The position numbers were made by a program, and so were the translations under genes. 64,000 nt of DNA from Pyropia yezoensis (taxonomy: Eukaryota; Rhodophyta; Bangiophyceae; Bangiales; Bangiaceae), in assembly GCA_009829735.1 (NCBI GenBank), contig CM020618.1, positions 35,068,894 to 35,132,893 on the forward strand. Direction: 5' to 3'. Below, one piece after another: positions 18,481 to 29,004 of the stretch (position 1 is the first letter of the stretch; the number at the start of each line of letters is the position of its first letter). The notes beneath the pieces are model-generated. The model saw only the letters and a list, made by a program, of their open reading frames with translations, was not told the origin of the DNA and made no database searches.

Positions 18481-21300
18481 ATGGCGACCATCCCGGCGGT
18501 GCTGCCGCCGCCGCCGCCGCCGCCCGAGCCGGAGGCGGCGCCGACTGGTACAGCGGCGGGTGCGCCCGCGGCGCCGTTGCGACGGTCGCCGCCCTGGTAC
18601 GCGACGAAGGAGCGGCCACTGCCGCCGCTGCACGAGACCGCGTGGAGCGGAGGTGTGGAAGCCGTGCAGGCGCTCCTTGACGCCGGCGCCGACGCAACGA
18701 CGGCCAACAACGAGGGCGACACGGCGCTGCACTGGGCGGCGGCCGCCGGGGACGTTGCGTCGGTGCGGGCGCTGCAGGCAGCGGGCGCCAGCGTGACGGC
18801 TGCATCAACATGGCGCGTCACAGGCCGGTGGGAGCACAAATATCATCACGGTTTTCTTGCTTTGCACTGGGCGGCCAGTGGCGGGGACGTGTCGACGATC
18901 GAGGCGCTTCTTGCTGCCGGCACGCCCGTGAACAGTCCCACCGACATTGGATCTACCGCTCTACACTACGCGGCGAGAGCTGGGCGCGCGGCTCCCATCC
19001 GAGTGCTGCTCGACGCTGGGGCAGACGTGGCGACCAGCACTGAGTTTGGAGAGGCGCCTTTGCACTGTGCGGCGTACAGTGGGAGCGCAGTAGCAGTACG
19101 GACGTTATTATCTGCTGGCGCAAATGTGGCTGCACGCACTGTGCACGGGGTGACCGCGCTGCACATGGTGAGAGAGGACGACCGCGATGAGGCTGCTCGA
19201 GCACTGTTGGACGCGGGTGCCTGTATTGAAGCCACAACCGGCGGATTGCGGAGGTCCAAGCCAGCTCCGTTTGAGCCACCCCTCGGACGCTTGCTCAACA
19301 CCTACTTGGCTCACGAGGTTGCGTGCGCTGTTGCAGGTGTCACACCCCTCCACACTGCTGCGGTCAGAGGTAGCGTCGCAACGATAAAGGTGCTGCTGAG
19401 CGCAGGTGCCAACGTGAAGGCCACGAGCGTCGACGGGCGGACGACGCTGCACTTTGCGGGCCGCAGTGGCAGCGCGGTCGCGGTGCGGGCACTGCTCGAC
19501 GCGGGTGCCGAGGTACGCGCGGTGAGCAACGACGGGCGCACGGCGCTGCACGAGGCGGGGTGGAGTGGCAGCGCGGCGGCGGTGCGGACACTGCTCGACG
19601 CGGGTGCCGAGGTACGCGCGGTGAGCAACGACGGGCGCACGGCGCTGCACGAGGCGGGGAGGAGTGGCAACGCGGCGGCGGTGCGGACACTGCTCGACGC
19701 GGGTGCCGAGGTCGGCGCGGTGAGCAACGACGGGCGCACAGCGCTCCACGCGGCGGGGACGAGAGGCAGTGCGGCGGCGGTGAGGACACTCCTGAAGGCG
19801 GGCGCGAGGGTGGATGCCCGGGATCACTTCGGCACGGCGCTGCACTGGGCGAGCTGCAATGGCAGCGCGGCGGCGGTGCAGACACTGCTCCAGGCGGGTG
19901 CCTCTGTGCATGCCACAAGCAGGGTTGGGAGCACGGCGTTGCACTTGGCAGCGCTCAATGGCAATGCCGCTGCGTTGCGGGTACTTCTTGAAGCGGGTGC
20001 GAACATGCATGCCACGAACCAGTACGGACGCACGGCGCTGCACGAGGCGGGGTGGAGTGGCAGCGATGCGGCGGTGCAGACACTTCTCCAGGCGGATGCC
20101 GACGCTGCTGTTCTTGACTCGTCAAAACGGACGGCTTTACATATGGCGGCTCGTGCTTGGTTTCCTGGCGCGCTGGTTTTGCTTTGTCGAGCAGGTGCCA
20201 GCACTGCTGCTCGGGATTGCCACGGTCAAACTGCGCTGCACTTGGCCGCGGAGCGTGGCAGAGGACCCGTGGTTGCCGCTCTTCTCTCGTATCTTCGTGC
20301 AGCACCTGGTGGAGACAGCGGAAACAGATCACTGGGCGTCAACCTCGACCGTATGGCGCAAGACGTGGCCACCCAGCTGCCCGACGTGGGCGTGGATGCG
20401 GTCGACGATGATGGCCAGACGCCGCTGCATTGCGCGGCCTTCAAGGGGCACGCAAACATTGTGGCGATGCTTCTTGAACACGGTGCCCACCCTGCGGCGG
20501 TGAACGTCATGGGCGTGACACCCCTATATATTGCTGCATCGCTTGGCCACGGGGACATTGTGGACCAACTTAGCCATGAGCAGCCGACGGACGCGGTGAG
20601 CACGCCCTTACACGGAGCTGCCAAGTACAGACGGGTGACACTTTTTGACCGGCCGCAGCTGCGCCCTTTCTTGCTGACGGCGGACGAGACCGGCAACACG
20701 GCGCTGCACCTTGCCGCCAGCGCTGTGGACGCCGCCTCTGTGCGGGCGCTGGTGAGGCTTGGGGCCGACGTCCACCGGCGCAATGAGGACGATGACACGC
20801 CGCTGCACCGGGCGGTAGCGTGGCTCGAGTGTCGAGTGCGGGACGCCGAGAATGACAATACGAGGGCAAAGGACCGCAAGGACGTGGGCCGCCGCCTGCG
20901 CGGCGCGGCCGCTGGCCACCTGGTGCGGCGGCGGCCGCCGGGCCCGGTGATGGAGCTGCCGGGCGTCCCCGACCGAGTCGTCCGCAAGCTCGACGACTTT
21001 CGCGCGGTGCTGCTGTGCTTTCTCTCCGCCGGCGTGGACGTTGGCGGCCTGGGCGGCGGCGGCGGCGGCGGCGGGATGGGCCACCGGCATGTACGGCGGC
21101 TGTGCCTGCGCATCGTCCGCAGCGCGGACGGGTTTGGGCCGCGGCAGTTTGCGCGGCTGGCCATCACGGGGCGGCTGCAGGGCGAGGCGGCCGACGGCGG
21201 GCGGCCGCGGCGTCGCCGGGACGGGCGCGCCGGCGACGCGGCGGGGGGCGACGCGGCGGGGGGTGCGGTGGCGGTCGGCGCCGCCACGCGCGGTCGGTGA
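18481..21300 (+). CDS. Ankyrin-repeat protein, 939 residues, intronless
   Basis: This is a host gene. It opens with a Pro-rich leader (MATIPAVLPPPPPPPEPE), followed from about residue 45 by about 20 ankyrin repeats of 33 residues with the consensus TALHxAAxxGxxxxVxxLLxAGA. The repeats stack into a solenoid for protein binding; partner and function are unknown. Repeats 8-11 (19438-19833) are almost identical at DNA level. Near residues 600-640 and 700-740 the array is interrupted by longer loops. The C-terminus holds a Gly run, a helical segment and a basic Arg/Gly tail, with no recognised enzymatic, death or SOCS domain and no membrane segment. The start at 18481 is the first Met before the Pro-rich leader; the frame stays open 268 codons further upstream, so an earlier start is possible. 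No introns are needed. Confidence 0.82.
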   Translation: MATIPAVLPPPPPPPEPEAAPTGTAAGAPAAPLRRSPPWYATKERPLPPLHETAWSGGVEAVQALLDAGADATTANNEGDTALHWAAAAGDVASVRALQAAGASVTAASTWRVTGRWEHKYHHGFLALHWAASGGDVSTIEALLAAGTPVNSPTDIGSTALHYAARAGRAAPIRVLLDAGADVATSTEFGEAPLHCAAYSGSAVAVRTLLSAGANVAARTVHGVTALHMVREDDRDEAARALLDAGACIEATTGGLRRSKPAPFEPPLGRLLNTYLAHEVACAVAGVTPLHTAAVRGSVATIKVLLSAGANVKATSVDGRTTLHFAGRSGSAVAVRALLDAGAEVRAVSNDGRTALHEAGWSGSAAAVRTLLDAGAEVRAVSNDGRTALHEAGRSGNAAAVRTLLDAGAEVGAVSNDGRTALHAAGTRGSAAAVRTLLKAGARVDARDHFGTALHWASCNGSAAAVQTLLQAGASVHATSRVGSTALHLAALNGNAAALRVLLEAGANMHATNQYGRTALHEAGWSGSDAAVQTLLQADADAAVLDSSKRTALHMAARAWFPGALVLLCRAGASTAARDCHGQTALHLAAERGRGPVVAALLSYLRAAPGGDSGNRSLGVNLDRMAQDVATQLPDVGVDAVDDDGQTPLHCAAFKGHANIVAMLLEHGAHPAAVNVMGVTPLYIAASLGHGDIVDQLSHEQPTDAVSTPLHGAAKYRRVTLFDRPQLRPFLLTADETGNTALHLAASAVDAASVRALVRLGADVHRRNEDDDTPLHRAVAWLECRVRDAENDNTRAKDRKDVGRRLRGAAAGHLVRRRPPGPVMELPGVPDRVVRKLDDFRAVLLCFLSAGVDVGGLGGGGGGGGMGHRHVRRLCLRIVRSADGFGPRQFARLAITGRLQGEAADGGRPRRRRDGRAGDAAGGDAAGGAVAVGAATRGR
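19438..19833 (+). repeat. Four tandem 99-bp ankyrin units
   Basis: Units begin at 19438, 19537, 19636 and 19735. Each codes one 33-residue ankyrin repeat, and neighbours differ at only a few bases, including in wobble positions. This is a recent in-frame tandem expansion. Confidence 0.85.
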
Positions 21301-21974
21301 GGGCGCGGCTTGGTGGCGGCCACGCCCGCGGCGGCCGCCGCCGCCACGGTCGCGCTGCATTGACTACACAACTGGCGCCTGCGCGCATGGCTCTCTTTCT
21401 GTCCCCCGCTCCTTCCCCCTCCCGCCTCCCCGGCTGTCCGCTTGCCCCCTCCCCCCTCCCCCCCGTCGTCCCCCCCCCATCCACGCCCAGCACCCAGGTG
21501 GACGCCGCAGCCACAGCCGCCACCGGCGCCACCACCGGCGCCAGCCCAGCCCAAACAAGCGCGCGCCCGCCCTCCCTACGCCCCCCTCCGCCCCCCACCC
21601 GACGCCCGGCGCGCCGACAGCGGCGCGGCGGCAGCACGCGCGCCGCCGACGCGGGGAGACCCCCCACGGCGGCGGCCGCGACAGTGGCCGACCGGCCGCC
21701 GCCGGCAGCCACGGCCGCGTCGACGCCGCGCGGGCGGCGGCGGCGGCCGCGCGGCGAGCGGCGCGGCGGCCGCAGCGGCGGGCGGGCGGGGCCAGCGCGC
21801 TAGCGCGGGGGACCGCGCCAGACCCCCACCGCCGCGGCGGCGGCAGCGGCAGCGGGCGGCGGGGACGGCGGGCGGCGGGCAGGGAGCGGCGGGCGGCGGG
21901 CGGCGGCCGCCGCGGGGATGGCCGTCGCCGCCGACGCCGCGTGCGCGAGCGGCATCCGCGCGGCGGCCGACGGT

Positions 21975-21999
21975 GGGGGGGGGGGGGGGGGGGGGGGGG
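21975..21999. repeat. G25 homopolymer
   Basis: Twenty-five consecutive G residues, followed two bases later by eight C. It is a candidate G-quadruplex or slipped-strand site and may be inaccurate in length. Confidence 0.8.
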
Positions 22000-22576
22000 T
22001 GCCCCCCCCGCCGCCGCGGGCGGCCGTCCGCGGTCGCTGGCCGCCACGCGGGACGCTGCCTCCCGCCGCTCCCCCCCCCCCCCCCTCCACCATCCCCGCC
22101 CGCCCGCGCCGCAGCGGCCCCGTCGGCGGTGGCCGTGACGCCGCCGGCAGCGGCGCGCGGGCAGCGCGGGCATCAACGGTCCGCCCGCGGGTGGGGCGCA
22201 CCGCCGCCGGCCGCCGCGTCCTTGATGACGTCCACGCGGGCGTCGGCGCTGCCGCCGCCACCGCCGTCGTCGCCGCCGTCGCCGTCGCCGCCGTCGTCGC
22301 CGCCGTCGCCGCCGTCGTCGCCGCCGTCGCCGCCGTCGTCGCCGCCGCCGCCGTCGTCTTGCGGTTGGCCTCGACGCGCAGCCGGCGCGGGGCGGCCAAG
22401 CGCCGGCAGCGCGCACCCAGGACGGCACGCCCGCCACGTCGCGCGGGTGCCGCCGCCCCCGCGCGCCCGCGCGCGGCCACCGCCACGGCCGCCACGCCAC
22501 GCTCGGCCGCGGCCGCCGCCCAGCAGACGCACGCCAACGGCGCGGCGTGTCCGCGGCGGGGCTGGGGGTCTAGGCC

Positions 22577-22600
22577 AAAAAAAAAAAAAAAAAAAAAAAA
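22577..22600 (+). repeat. A24 homopolymer
   Basis: Twenty-four A residues in otherwise extreme GC sequence. It could be the tail of a retroposed transcript on the + strand, but no SINE, LINE or gene copy is recognised before it and no flanking duplication is evident. Confidence 0.6.
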
Positions 22601-23110
22601 CTGCGAGAACCGCCCGCGGCGGGCATCCGGCGGCGGCGCGGACGGGGCCAGGCGGCCGTACCGGCACCCGAACTTTGCTGCCGCCATAGCCGCCGACGCT
22701 GCAGCGGCCGTTGCCGCGTCGCGCCTTCCGGTCCGCCGCCGACGCTGCGGCGGCCGCTGCCGCGTGGCGCCTTCCGGTCCGCCGCCGTCGCCACCAAGCA
22801 CCATCGCCGCCACACCACCGACACGAAGGTCAACGCCAAGAGGGTTCCGGCGCAGCGGCGACCCCCCCCCCCCACCAGCAGTTCCACCCGCGCCACGGCG
22901 CGGGCCACTCGTCCCGCCGGCCGCGTCTTGAGCGGCCCGGCAGTGGCCCACGCCGGGTCCTCCACAAGCAAGCCGCGCGTCACCGTCCCGGGCGGCGGCC
23001 GGCCTACCCCGCCATCCGCTTCACGGGTGGGCGCGCCGCACCAGCCGGGGGGCGGTGACCGCCAGGGCCGCCGCCCGGGCGCGGGGGGGTTGCCCACGAG
23101 CCGCGCGCCG

Positions 23111-23141
<31 letters not shown>

Positions 23142-23370
23142 CGCGGCCGTCGCCGTCGGCGCCGCCGCCGTCCCTGCCGCCGCCGCCAGATCGACCCCGC
23201 CGGAGCCCCACCAGTGCCGCCGCCAACCCACCATCCAAACAAGCCGCCAGTGTCCTAACCCCCCCCCCCCCCTCCCCGGGTAAACAGTCGCCGCCAAGCA
23301 GGTGGCCAGGCAGGAACGTCGGCAGGCGGGGAGGGGGGCGGGGGGGGGGCGAGGAGACGCACCTCAAGGG

Positions 23371-23634
23371 CACAGAGGAGACCCATGCCCAATTCAGGAC
23401 AATTATACGCCCAAACTAGTTGTGGATATAATTGCTTGTCGCTCCGCGAGTACACAACTCAGCCAATCAAGTACGTATGACTGCTACCGCGCGGAGCGCG
23501 CGACCAGTGCCGCCACCTTGGCCACCGCCCCACCTCCCCCATCGCGGCCAGGCCCATCGTCGCCGCCCCTGCCCCCCTCCCGTCCCGTCCCGTCGTCCAC
23601 TTTCCGGCAACCCTTGTGTCTGGCCCCTGCCCCA
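23371..23634 (+). promoter_or_regulatory. Promoter and 5' leader of the truncated host gene
   Basis: An AT-richer island (23390-23480) within GC-rich DNA contains CAGCCAATCAAG (23461-23472), a CCAAT box about 170 bp before the ATG, followed by a pyrimidine-rich leader (CCCGTCCCGTCCCGTCG) up to the start codon. This resembles the region before the ankyrin gene. Confidence 0.55.
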
Positions 23635-23814
23635 ATGTCCTCCATGCTGCGCCTCCTGGCCGCCGGGCGGCGGCTTGCCCCCGCGGGGATCCCGACCGGC
23701 ATCCCCGCCGGCATCCCCGCCACGGCGCGGGCGCTGACCACCACCCCCGCCGCCGCAGCGGCGGCGGCGGCGGCGGCCGCCGCGTCGGCGCGCCCGCCCC
23801 CCGCCGCGTCGCCG
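23635..23814 (+). pseudogene. 5' end of a host gene with mitochondrial-type presequence, cut by element E
   Basis: The frame starts MSSMLRLLAAGRRLAPAG, continues with GIPTGIPAGIPATARALTTT and an Ala run, then SARPPPAAS, after which the family D LTR sequence begins. The amphipathic start rich in Arg, Leu and Ala, without acidic residues, followed by RALTTT, is what mitochondrial presequences look like; the Ala/Pro linker would precede the mature protein. The mature part is absent from the window, so the product cannot be named. Either the gene was broken by the insertion or the rest lies as a later exon beyond the retroelement pile. A second in-frame ATG is at 23644. Confidence 0.6.
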
Positions 23815-24044
23815 TCCCACTCACTAATCTCACACTCAAAGTCTCTCAAATCAAGTCCCTCACAAGTATACAAAAACCCATCAGAAATCCCTCTCTCACG
23901 TGTGGGTAGCGTAGTCCACCGCATCCCAGTGTCGGGCACGGGCCACGGCCGCCAACCATCACCACACGGCGGGCGTGTTCTGGCACCTGGTGCCCTCTGG
24001 TTGCCATCCCTGGTCCACGCCAAGTCGGGGCCAGGGATGCTACA
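23815..24044 (-). repeat. Partial 3' LTR of E
   Basis: It matches the last 230 bp (+ strand reading) of the 802-bp family D LTR at about 94% and ends GGGATGCTACA. The remaining LTR, including the MITE found in D, is absent on the left, where host sequence begins directly. Confidence 0.85.
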
Positions 24045-24224
24045 TAGCTCCCTCCCTAGTCCGGCACGTCCTCGGGCCGTACCAGGTGCCACCGTGCACA
24101 GCCTCGAGCACGTCCACACCAGGGCCGAGGTCGAGCGTCTTCACCCCGAGCGCGATCACCTTCTCCAATCCTGCCCCTCCCCTCCTTCACCTTGACCTTC
24201 CCGTTCCCCCGCATTCTGGACGAC

Positions 24225-26338
24225 ATGTCGAGCTCCGAGATCCTTGTTGGGCCCGCGGCTCCGGCGGCGAGTGTTGCGGAGGAGAGCTCCAGCGGCCGTG
24301 CCCTGCTCCTGCCTCCGGTTCCTCGGATGTCGGTGCCGGCGTCGGTCGCCACGGCGGAGGCGGATCGAGCTCCCCCGGCTTCTGCGTCGCGCCCGGTCGA
24401 GACCCCCCCGGCGGGTCTCCCGGAGATGCTTCTTGGGCAGAATCCTCTGGCGGCCTGGCGCTACTCCATCGTGGTCGGCAACGCCAGCGCAGCCCAGTGC
24501 CAGCAAGATTGTCTGGTCACCTGGCGCAAGGAACTCCAGCGCAGGGTCTTGGCGGAGATGGACAAGACGCGTCTCCACGCGGCGGACCAGATGCGCCTGG
24601 CTCAAGACCGCTCCCAGAGCTTTTCGGGTCCCTCTTGGATTTCCTGTCTAGAAGATCCCCCCTTCGCGCTGGCGCTGGATCTTCCATTGACCGAGCGTCG
24701 TGTGTCTGCGTCCGTTCTTCGGTGGCCAGAGGAGGAAGGGTACGTCCACCGGGCGCTCAAGGTCTGGGACGAGGCCCTCAAGGGGTCGGGGAGCTTGACT
24801 TGTGATCCCCGTCCGAGCATGGTCCCTCTGGAGCCGCCTTTCTTGACCCGTAAGTACTCCATGTTGTCGCCGGCGCGGGAGCAAGGCGAGCGGCGTGGGC
24901 GCCAGCGGGACTACATCGTGAGCTGCAACCACCAAGAGTTCTAGAAGCTGGAAAAGGCCAACCGGGCGGCGTACTACCCCAATGTCATCCCGCAGCAGCA
25001 GGAAGTCGAGGTCCCGTTCGGGTTTGCTCCGCCCAGCATCCCCCTTACGTGGTACTTCCTGGACGCCTTGACCCAGGCGTCGATCAACGGCTTCTTCCAT
25101 TCCATCCCGTACATGATGTACACCTCCGAGATGATGGTCTTGGCTGCTAACAACTGGCTCCACAAGGTCTTGGTGTCCATCCGGCTCTGGCTTCTCCCCG
25201 ACCTCATGATGGTCTGGACTGTCGACAAGTTGACCGTCGACTTCCTGTGCAGCCAGGACGAGGAGTACAAGGAGCTCTTCCAGGAGATGATCGACTTCCG
25301 GCGTCAACTCCCGGTGCATGACCGGAGCTTCTTGAACATGATCGCCGACCAGAACAGCCCGCGTCGGGATGGCTCGGGTTGGGTGCAGGTGGTCTACCAG
25401 TCTTCTCCGGCCAAGGTGCAGCGGGCGACGCCGCTGCCGGCGTGGCCGCAGCTGGGCAGTCTTCCTGCTCCGGTCGCTCTTGATCTTTTGCCGACTAGGC
25501 CGCCGGTACAGGAGTCGGGATGGGCCCGGCGGTCGGTCGGGCGTCTGCGGCGGCTCAACTTCCTCCAGTTGCGCCTGTCGCCCCGGTTGCTTCGCCTTTG
25601 CCGTCGCCGGCGCGTATGCGCCCAGCTCTACCTGTGCCGGTGCTTCGAGCTCCTCCGGCACCGCGCTTGTCTGCGGCGGCTCTTGGCGTCGCCATCCGGT
25701 CGCCGGCTACTCCGGCCGTTCCTCCTCGGGCGCCTTCTATGCCTGATGGCGGCGCGGTGCCCATCCGCGAGTTGGGGACTTCGGTTTCCGGCGCCACTGC
25801 TGACCGTCCGGGGGTGGCAAGCTCGGGTCGATTCGAGATCCCGGCGCCGACTCTGCGCCTTTCCCGCTTTCGGGTGCCCGACTGGTACCTGACCCAAGGT
25901 GGCCCGAGGTGCGACCAGTACGACGTCGGCATGATTGAGGACCAGCTGGGTCGTCTTCCGGTGCAGGTCGAAGGCGTCGGGTCTTCCTTGGTGCTGGGCA
26001 CATATGCCAGCGTGTTGAACGGCGTAGTCGACCGGGTGTTTGCTTGCGCGGACAGCGGCCAGATGTCGGACAGCCCGGTGGTTGGTGTGCTTCTGGCGAC
26101 CTTGACCCGGCATGGCTTGGCCCAGCATTGGTCGCGAATCTTCGCTAGCTTCCAGGGCCGCCAGCAGACGTACCTGGAGGAGCGGGAGCGCCCGGCGACT
26201 ACTGGTGCTGCTCCGATGGCGGAGTATGTGGAAGCGCCCCGCCCGCGGCACTTCATCCCGTCGTCCTCTGGGTCCCGCCGTGCTGCGGAGGCGGTGCTTG
26301 ATGACGCGACCGCGGCGCAGCGTCCGCGCCGGGAGTAG
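24225..26338 (+). pseudogene. Antisense ORF of E (family D type), broken
   Basis: It is the counterpart of the D antisense protein, starting MSSSEI in both. Protein similarity is high through the central block (YYPNVIPQQQEVEVPFGF and YMMYTSEM.VLAANNWLH) and the C-terminal part, with many silent changes, so it was probably under protein-level selection before decay. About two breaks are present. No known family is recognised. Confidence 0.75.
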
Positions 26339-26484
26339 CACTTGGAGGCAAGGAGGGTGAGAGTGCAGGGAGAAGGGAGGAGGGAAGAGGCGGAGAGAAG
26401 GGTTGCACGAGCGGGTGCTTGCTTGTTTCCTGGTAGTTCCTTGCTTGTATCGCTTGTTTTTCTTGATACACCCGTTCCCTTTTC

Positions 26485-28416
26485 TCAACCTTCTTGTTCC
26501 GCATCCGTTGAAGGTGAGCTCGACTCGTTTCGCAGGCCTTGATCAGCTCCTTCCTTCTCGTCATCCTCCGAGTCCGATTCCAGGATCTTGCCGGCTCTGG
26601 CCACCGGAGTACCTTCAATCCCGTTCCGCCACGTGTAGGCGCAAACATCCGCAATGGGCACCCGGTTTGAGGGTTCCCAGGTATCATCAGCCGAGTTGAA
26701 ACCGAGCCAGCGTATTTGCAGGTACAAGCGCCCGTCTCTCCAGGCATGGTCAACGAACTTGACGTGGACTAATTCTCGGCCTTCTTCTTGGGATAGCCAG
26801 GGTACTGCGGCCCGCTTGCGCCGGGTCAAGTCCCGTTTGCTTGGCGGTGGAGCTCGGGTGACATGGTCGCTGCTCACCCGGTGCGAGGAGCCATCCACGT
26901 CTAGAAGGAATGTCCAGCCGTCCGTACTCAGAATCTCATAGGGCCCGTCCGTCTTGGATTCCAGCTTCCCCCGGGTCTTGCTATGATTGTCCACGAAAAC
27001 CCAGTCGCCACCACCCAGTTCCTTGTTCTTCTCCCGAACATCCTTGTCGAAGTCCCGCTTGTATCGCTCCTGGGTCTTTGAGATTGACTTCTTGACTCGT
27101 GGGAGCACGAGCTTCAGTTGTTCCAGGATTTCGTCCTTTGCCTTGGGGCCCGACTTCCGGGCAGGCTGTAGACCGTCCGTTATTCTTTCCGGGGAGAAGT
27201 TGGTCAGCCGCCTTGGGGTGACAAAGTCTAGTGGAGCGACCCCTGTTGTCCGGTGAACACGAGAGTTGTAGGATAGCGTGAGGACGGCCAGGAGCTCGTC
27301 CCTGTCTTCTTGATGCTCCTCCACGTAGCGCCGTAGCATATCCACCAGGGTCCGGTTGAATCGTTCCGCCTGGCCGTTCGTTTGTGGGTGATACGTCGTA
27401 GTGAACAAGTTCTTGATACCCATCAGGTCGCAGACTCCTTGCAAGGACAGGGATGCAAACTGGGGACCGTTGTCTGTTAAGACGGCGTCTGGAGGGCCAT
27501 AGGCAGCTATCTAGTACTCGCAGAAGGCCGACGTAACATCCAGGGCCGTCATGGTCCTCAGTGGGATAGCTCGGGTGAGCTTGGAGAACCAGTCACAGAT
27601 AATGAGCAGGTAGATGTTGCCACTGGATGTCTCAGGTAGAGACCCCAGGATGTCCATGCTCAAGCTTGCAAAAGACTCCGCCGCAGGGAACAGGCGTAGC
27701 TTAGAATTCTTCTTCCTCTGGGTCAACGGGTTCCTTGCACAGCAGACACAAGCCTCTAGATGCTTGTGGACGTCACTGGCCATGGTTTCCCAGTAGAAGT
27801 GCCGCCGCATCGAAGCATACATCCGGTTGATGCCAGGGTGTGCGGCCTGGGGAGACGAGTGTTCCAGGCGGAGTATATCAGCTCGTAGACTTCGGGGTAC
27901 GTAGACCTGAGTTGCCCCATCGAATAGTGACACCCGTACCAGGAGTCCATCCGTACACTCGTAGAAGCGAGTATTCCGGTTCAGGTCCATCTGGTGGCGA
28001 AGCTCTAAGCAATGAGGACTCGTGAGCAGTGCCTCCAGAATCCGGTGAATAGTTACCGGTTGATGAGCTTCAGGTGTCGCATATAAGGGAGCGTGCCAAC
28101 CACGTCCGACATTCGGGAGGATGAAGCAAGGTATTTCCTGCGGGATAGGGCCGGTGTCGGCTGCAGGAGTCTCCAACCGGGACATGGTGTCGGCGCAGTG
28201 GTGCTCCCTGCTCTGGTGCACACCTTGCACTTGAATTCCGAGAGGCGTAGTCGCCACCGGGCGACCCTTCCTTGGCTGCTCTACATGCAAAGCAGCCACC
28301 TTAAGCTGGCGTGGTCCGTCCGGATGAGGAACTCTTGCCCTTACTGATAGGGGCGCAACAGGAAGCAAGCCCAGATGACCGCCAAGCATTTGCGCTCCAT
28401 TGTGGAATAGTTCTTC
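26485..28416 (-). pseudogene. pol: E Pol, 3' portion (RNase H end, integrase, chromodomain)
   Basis: Read on the minus strand it shows the end of RNase H, the integrase zinc-binding region with CVCCARNPL (HHCC type), MDILGSLPETSSGN, HPQTNGQAERFN and a chromodomain tail (LQIRWLGFNSADDTWEP). It is a decayed copy of the D pol at 35461-37400. The 146 bp between 26339 and 26484, separating it from the antisense ORF, hold nothing else. It carries several breaks. Confidence 0.85.
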
Positions 28417-28779
28417 TGTAGCATTATGGTCGGCCGTATTGTGACCCTAGTATTAGGGGGGCTACTTCTAATCCTTGGCTTTTAATTTGATAGTCCGTAC
28501 TGGTCACGGTATCTTTAAGTTACGTATGACCAGAGGGACTTGCATCTTGGGGTGGAGGGTAGTTAGTAGTGTCTCAGAGGGTTTATTACGAGGGGGCCGG
28601 CGGCGAATCCACCACCGGCCAAAGTAGAACAACAAACCCCTCCCATTTGGGCTCCCATCTTGGTCCCGTGGCTTGCGCTCCAAGGACAGCAACCTTGGCC
28701 TCCCGGTGACGTTGGTGCCGATCCCCCTTGGTGAGTGTTCCCTGAGAGTGGACGTGCGACGGATTCCTATTGTGCTACA
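28417..28779 (+). repeat. C 5' LTR (363 bp)
   Basis: It starts TGTAGCA and ends TGCTACA, a 7-bp terminal inverted repeat, and has the same length as the copy at 48783-49145. Confidence 0.94.
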
Positions 28780-28780
28780 T

Positions 28781-28798
28781 TGGTGGAGCAGCAGGGGA
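28781..28798 (+). other. Primer binding site, family C
   Basis: TGGTGGAGCAGCAGGGGA lies one base after the LTR and is identical to the sites of families A and D. Confidence 0.88.
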
Positions 28799-29004
28799 CG
28801 GGTTTCCGTCACCTTTGTGGTGACGCCGTCTTCGGCCCTGGCACACGGATAGGGATCCGGTCCTTTTCTTGTACTCGTGGTGTTGCGACCTGTTCGATTG
28901 TGTTGAGTTTTTACCTTTGACTGTGATCTACTGTTACTCTCCCCAATCTACCCCCTCGCTCTCTTATTCGTGGTGATTGTTACGTCGGTTGACTGATTGT
29001 GACT

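Larger units (their letters stand above)
21301..23370. repeat. Low-complexity GC-rich region without a recognised gene
   Basis: Long frames are open on both strands here, but all encode Arg/Pro/Ala/Gly low-complexity strings as expected from CCG-rich DNA, and none resembles a known protein. Specific features are a GTC/GCC array with a 21-bp higher-order unit at about 22250-22360, a second GCC array at about 23100-23200, a 46-bp tandem pair (22692-22737 and 22738-22783), a run of 25 G, a C run near 22071-22085 and a run of 24 A. It may be the 3' flank of the ankyrin gene and the distal promoter of the gene to the right. Confidence 0.6.

Noticed and set aside
19438-19833. Regular repeats as a possible CRISPR array
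   Set aside because: Units are contiguous coding repeats of 99 bp without spacers, in a eukaryotic gene.
20226-21554. Minus-strand frame opposite the ankyrin gene
   Set aside because: It is the mirror of the ankyrin codons, with Ser/Arg/Ala repeats following the 99-bp period; it is not an independent gene, unlike the antisense ORFs of the retroelements.
21041-22951. Long open frames on both strands in the low-complexity region
   Set aside because: They encode only Arg/Pro/Ala/Gly strings that differ with every frame, as CCG-rich DNA without stop codons always gives. No domain or start context supports a gene.
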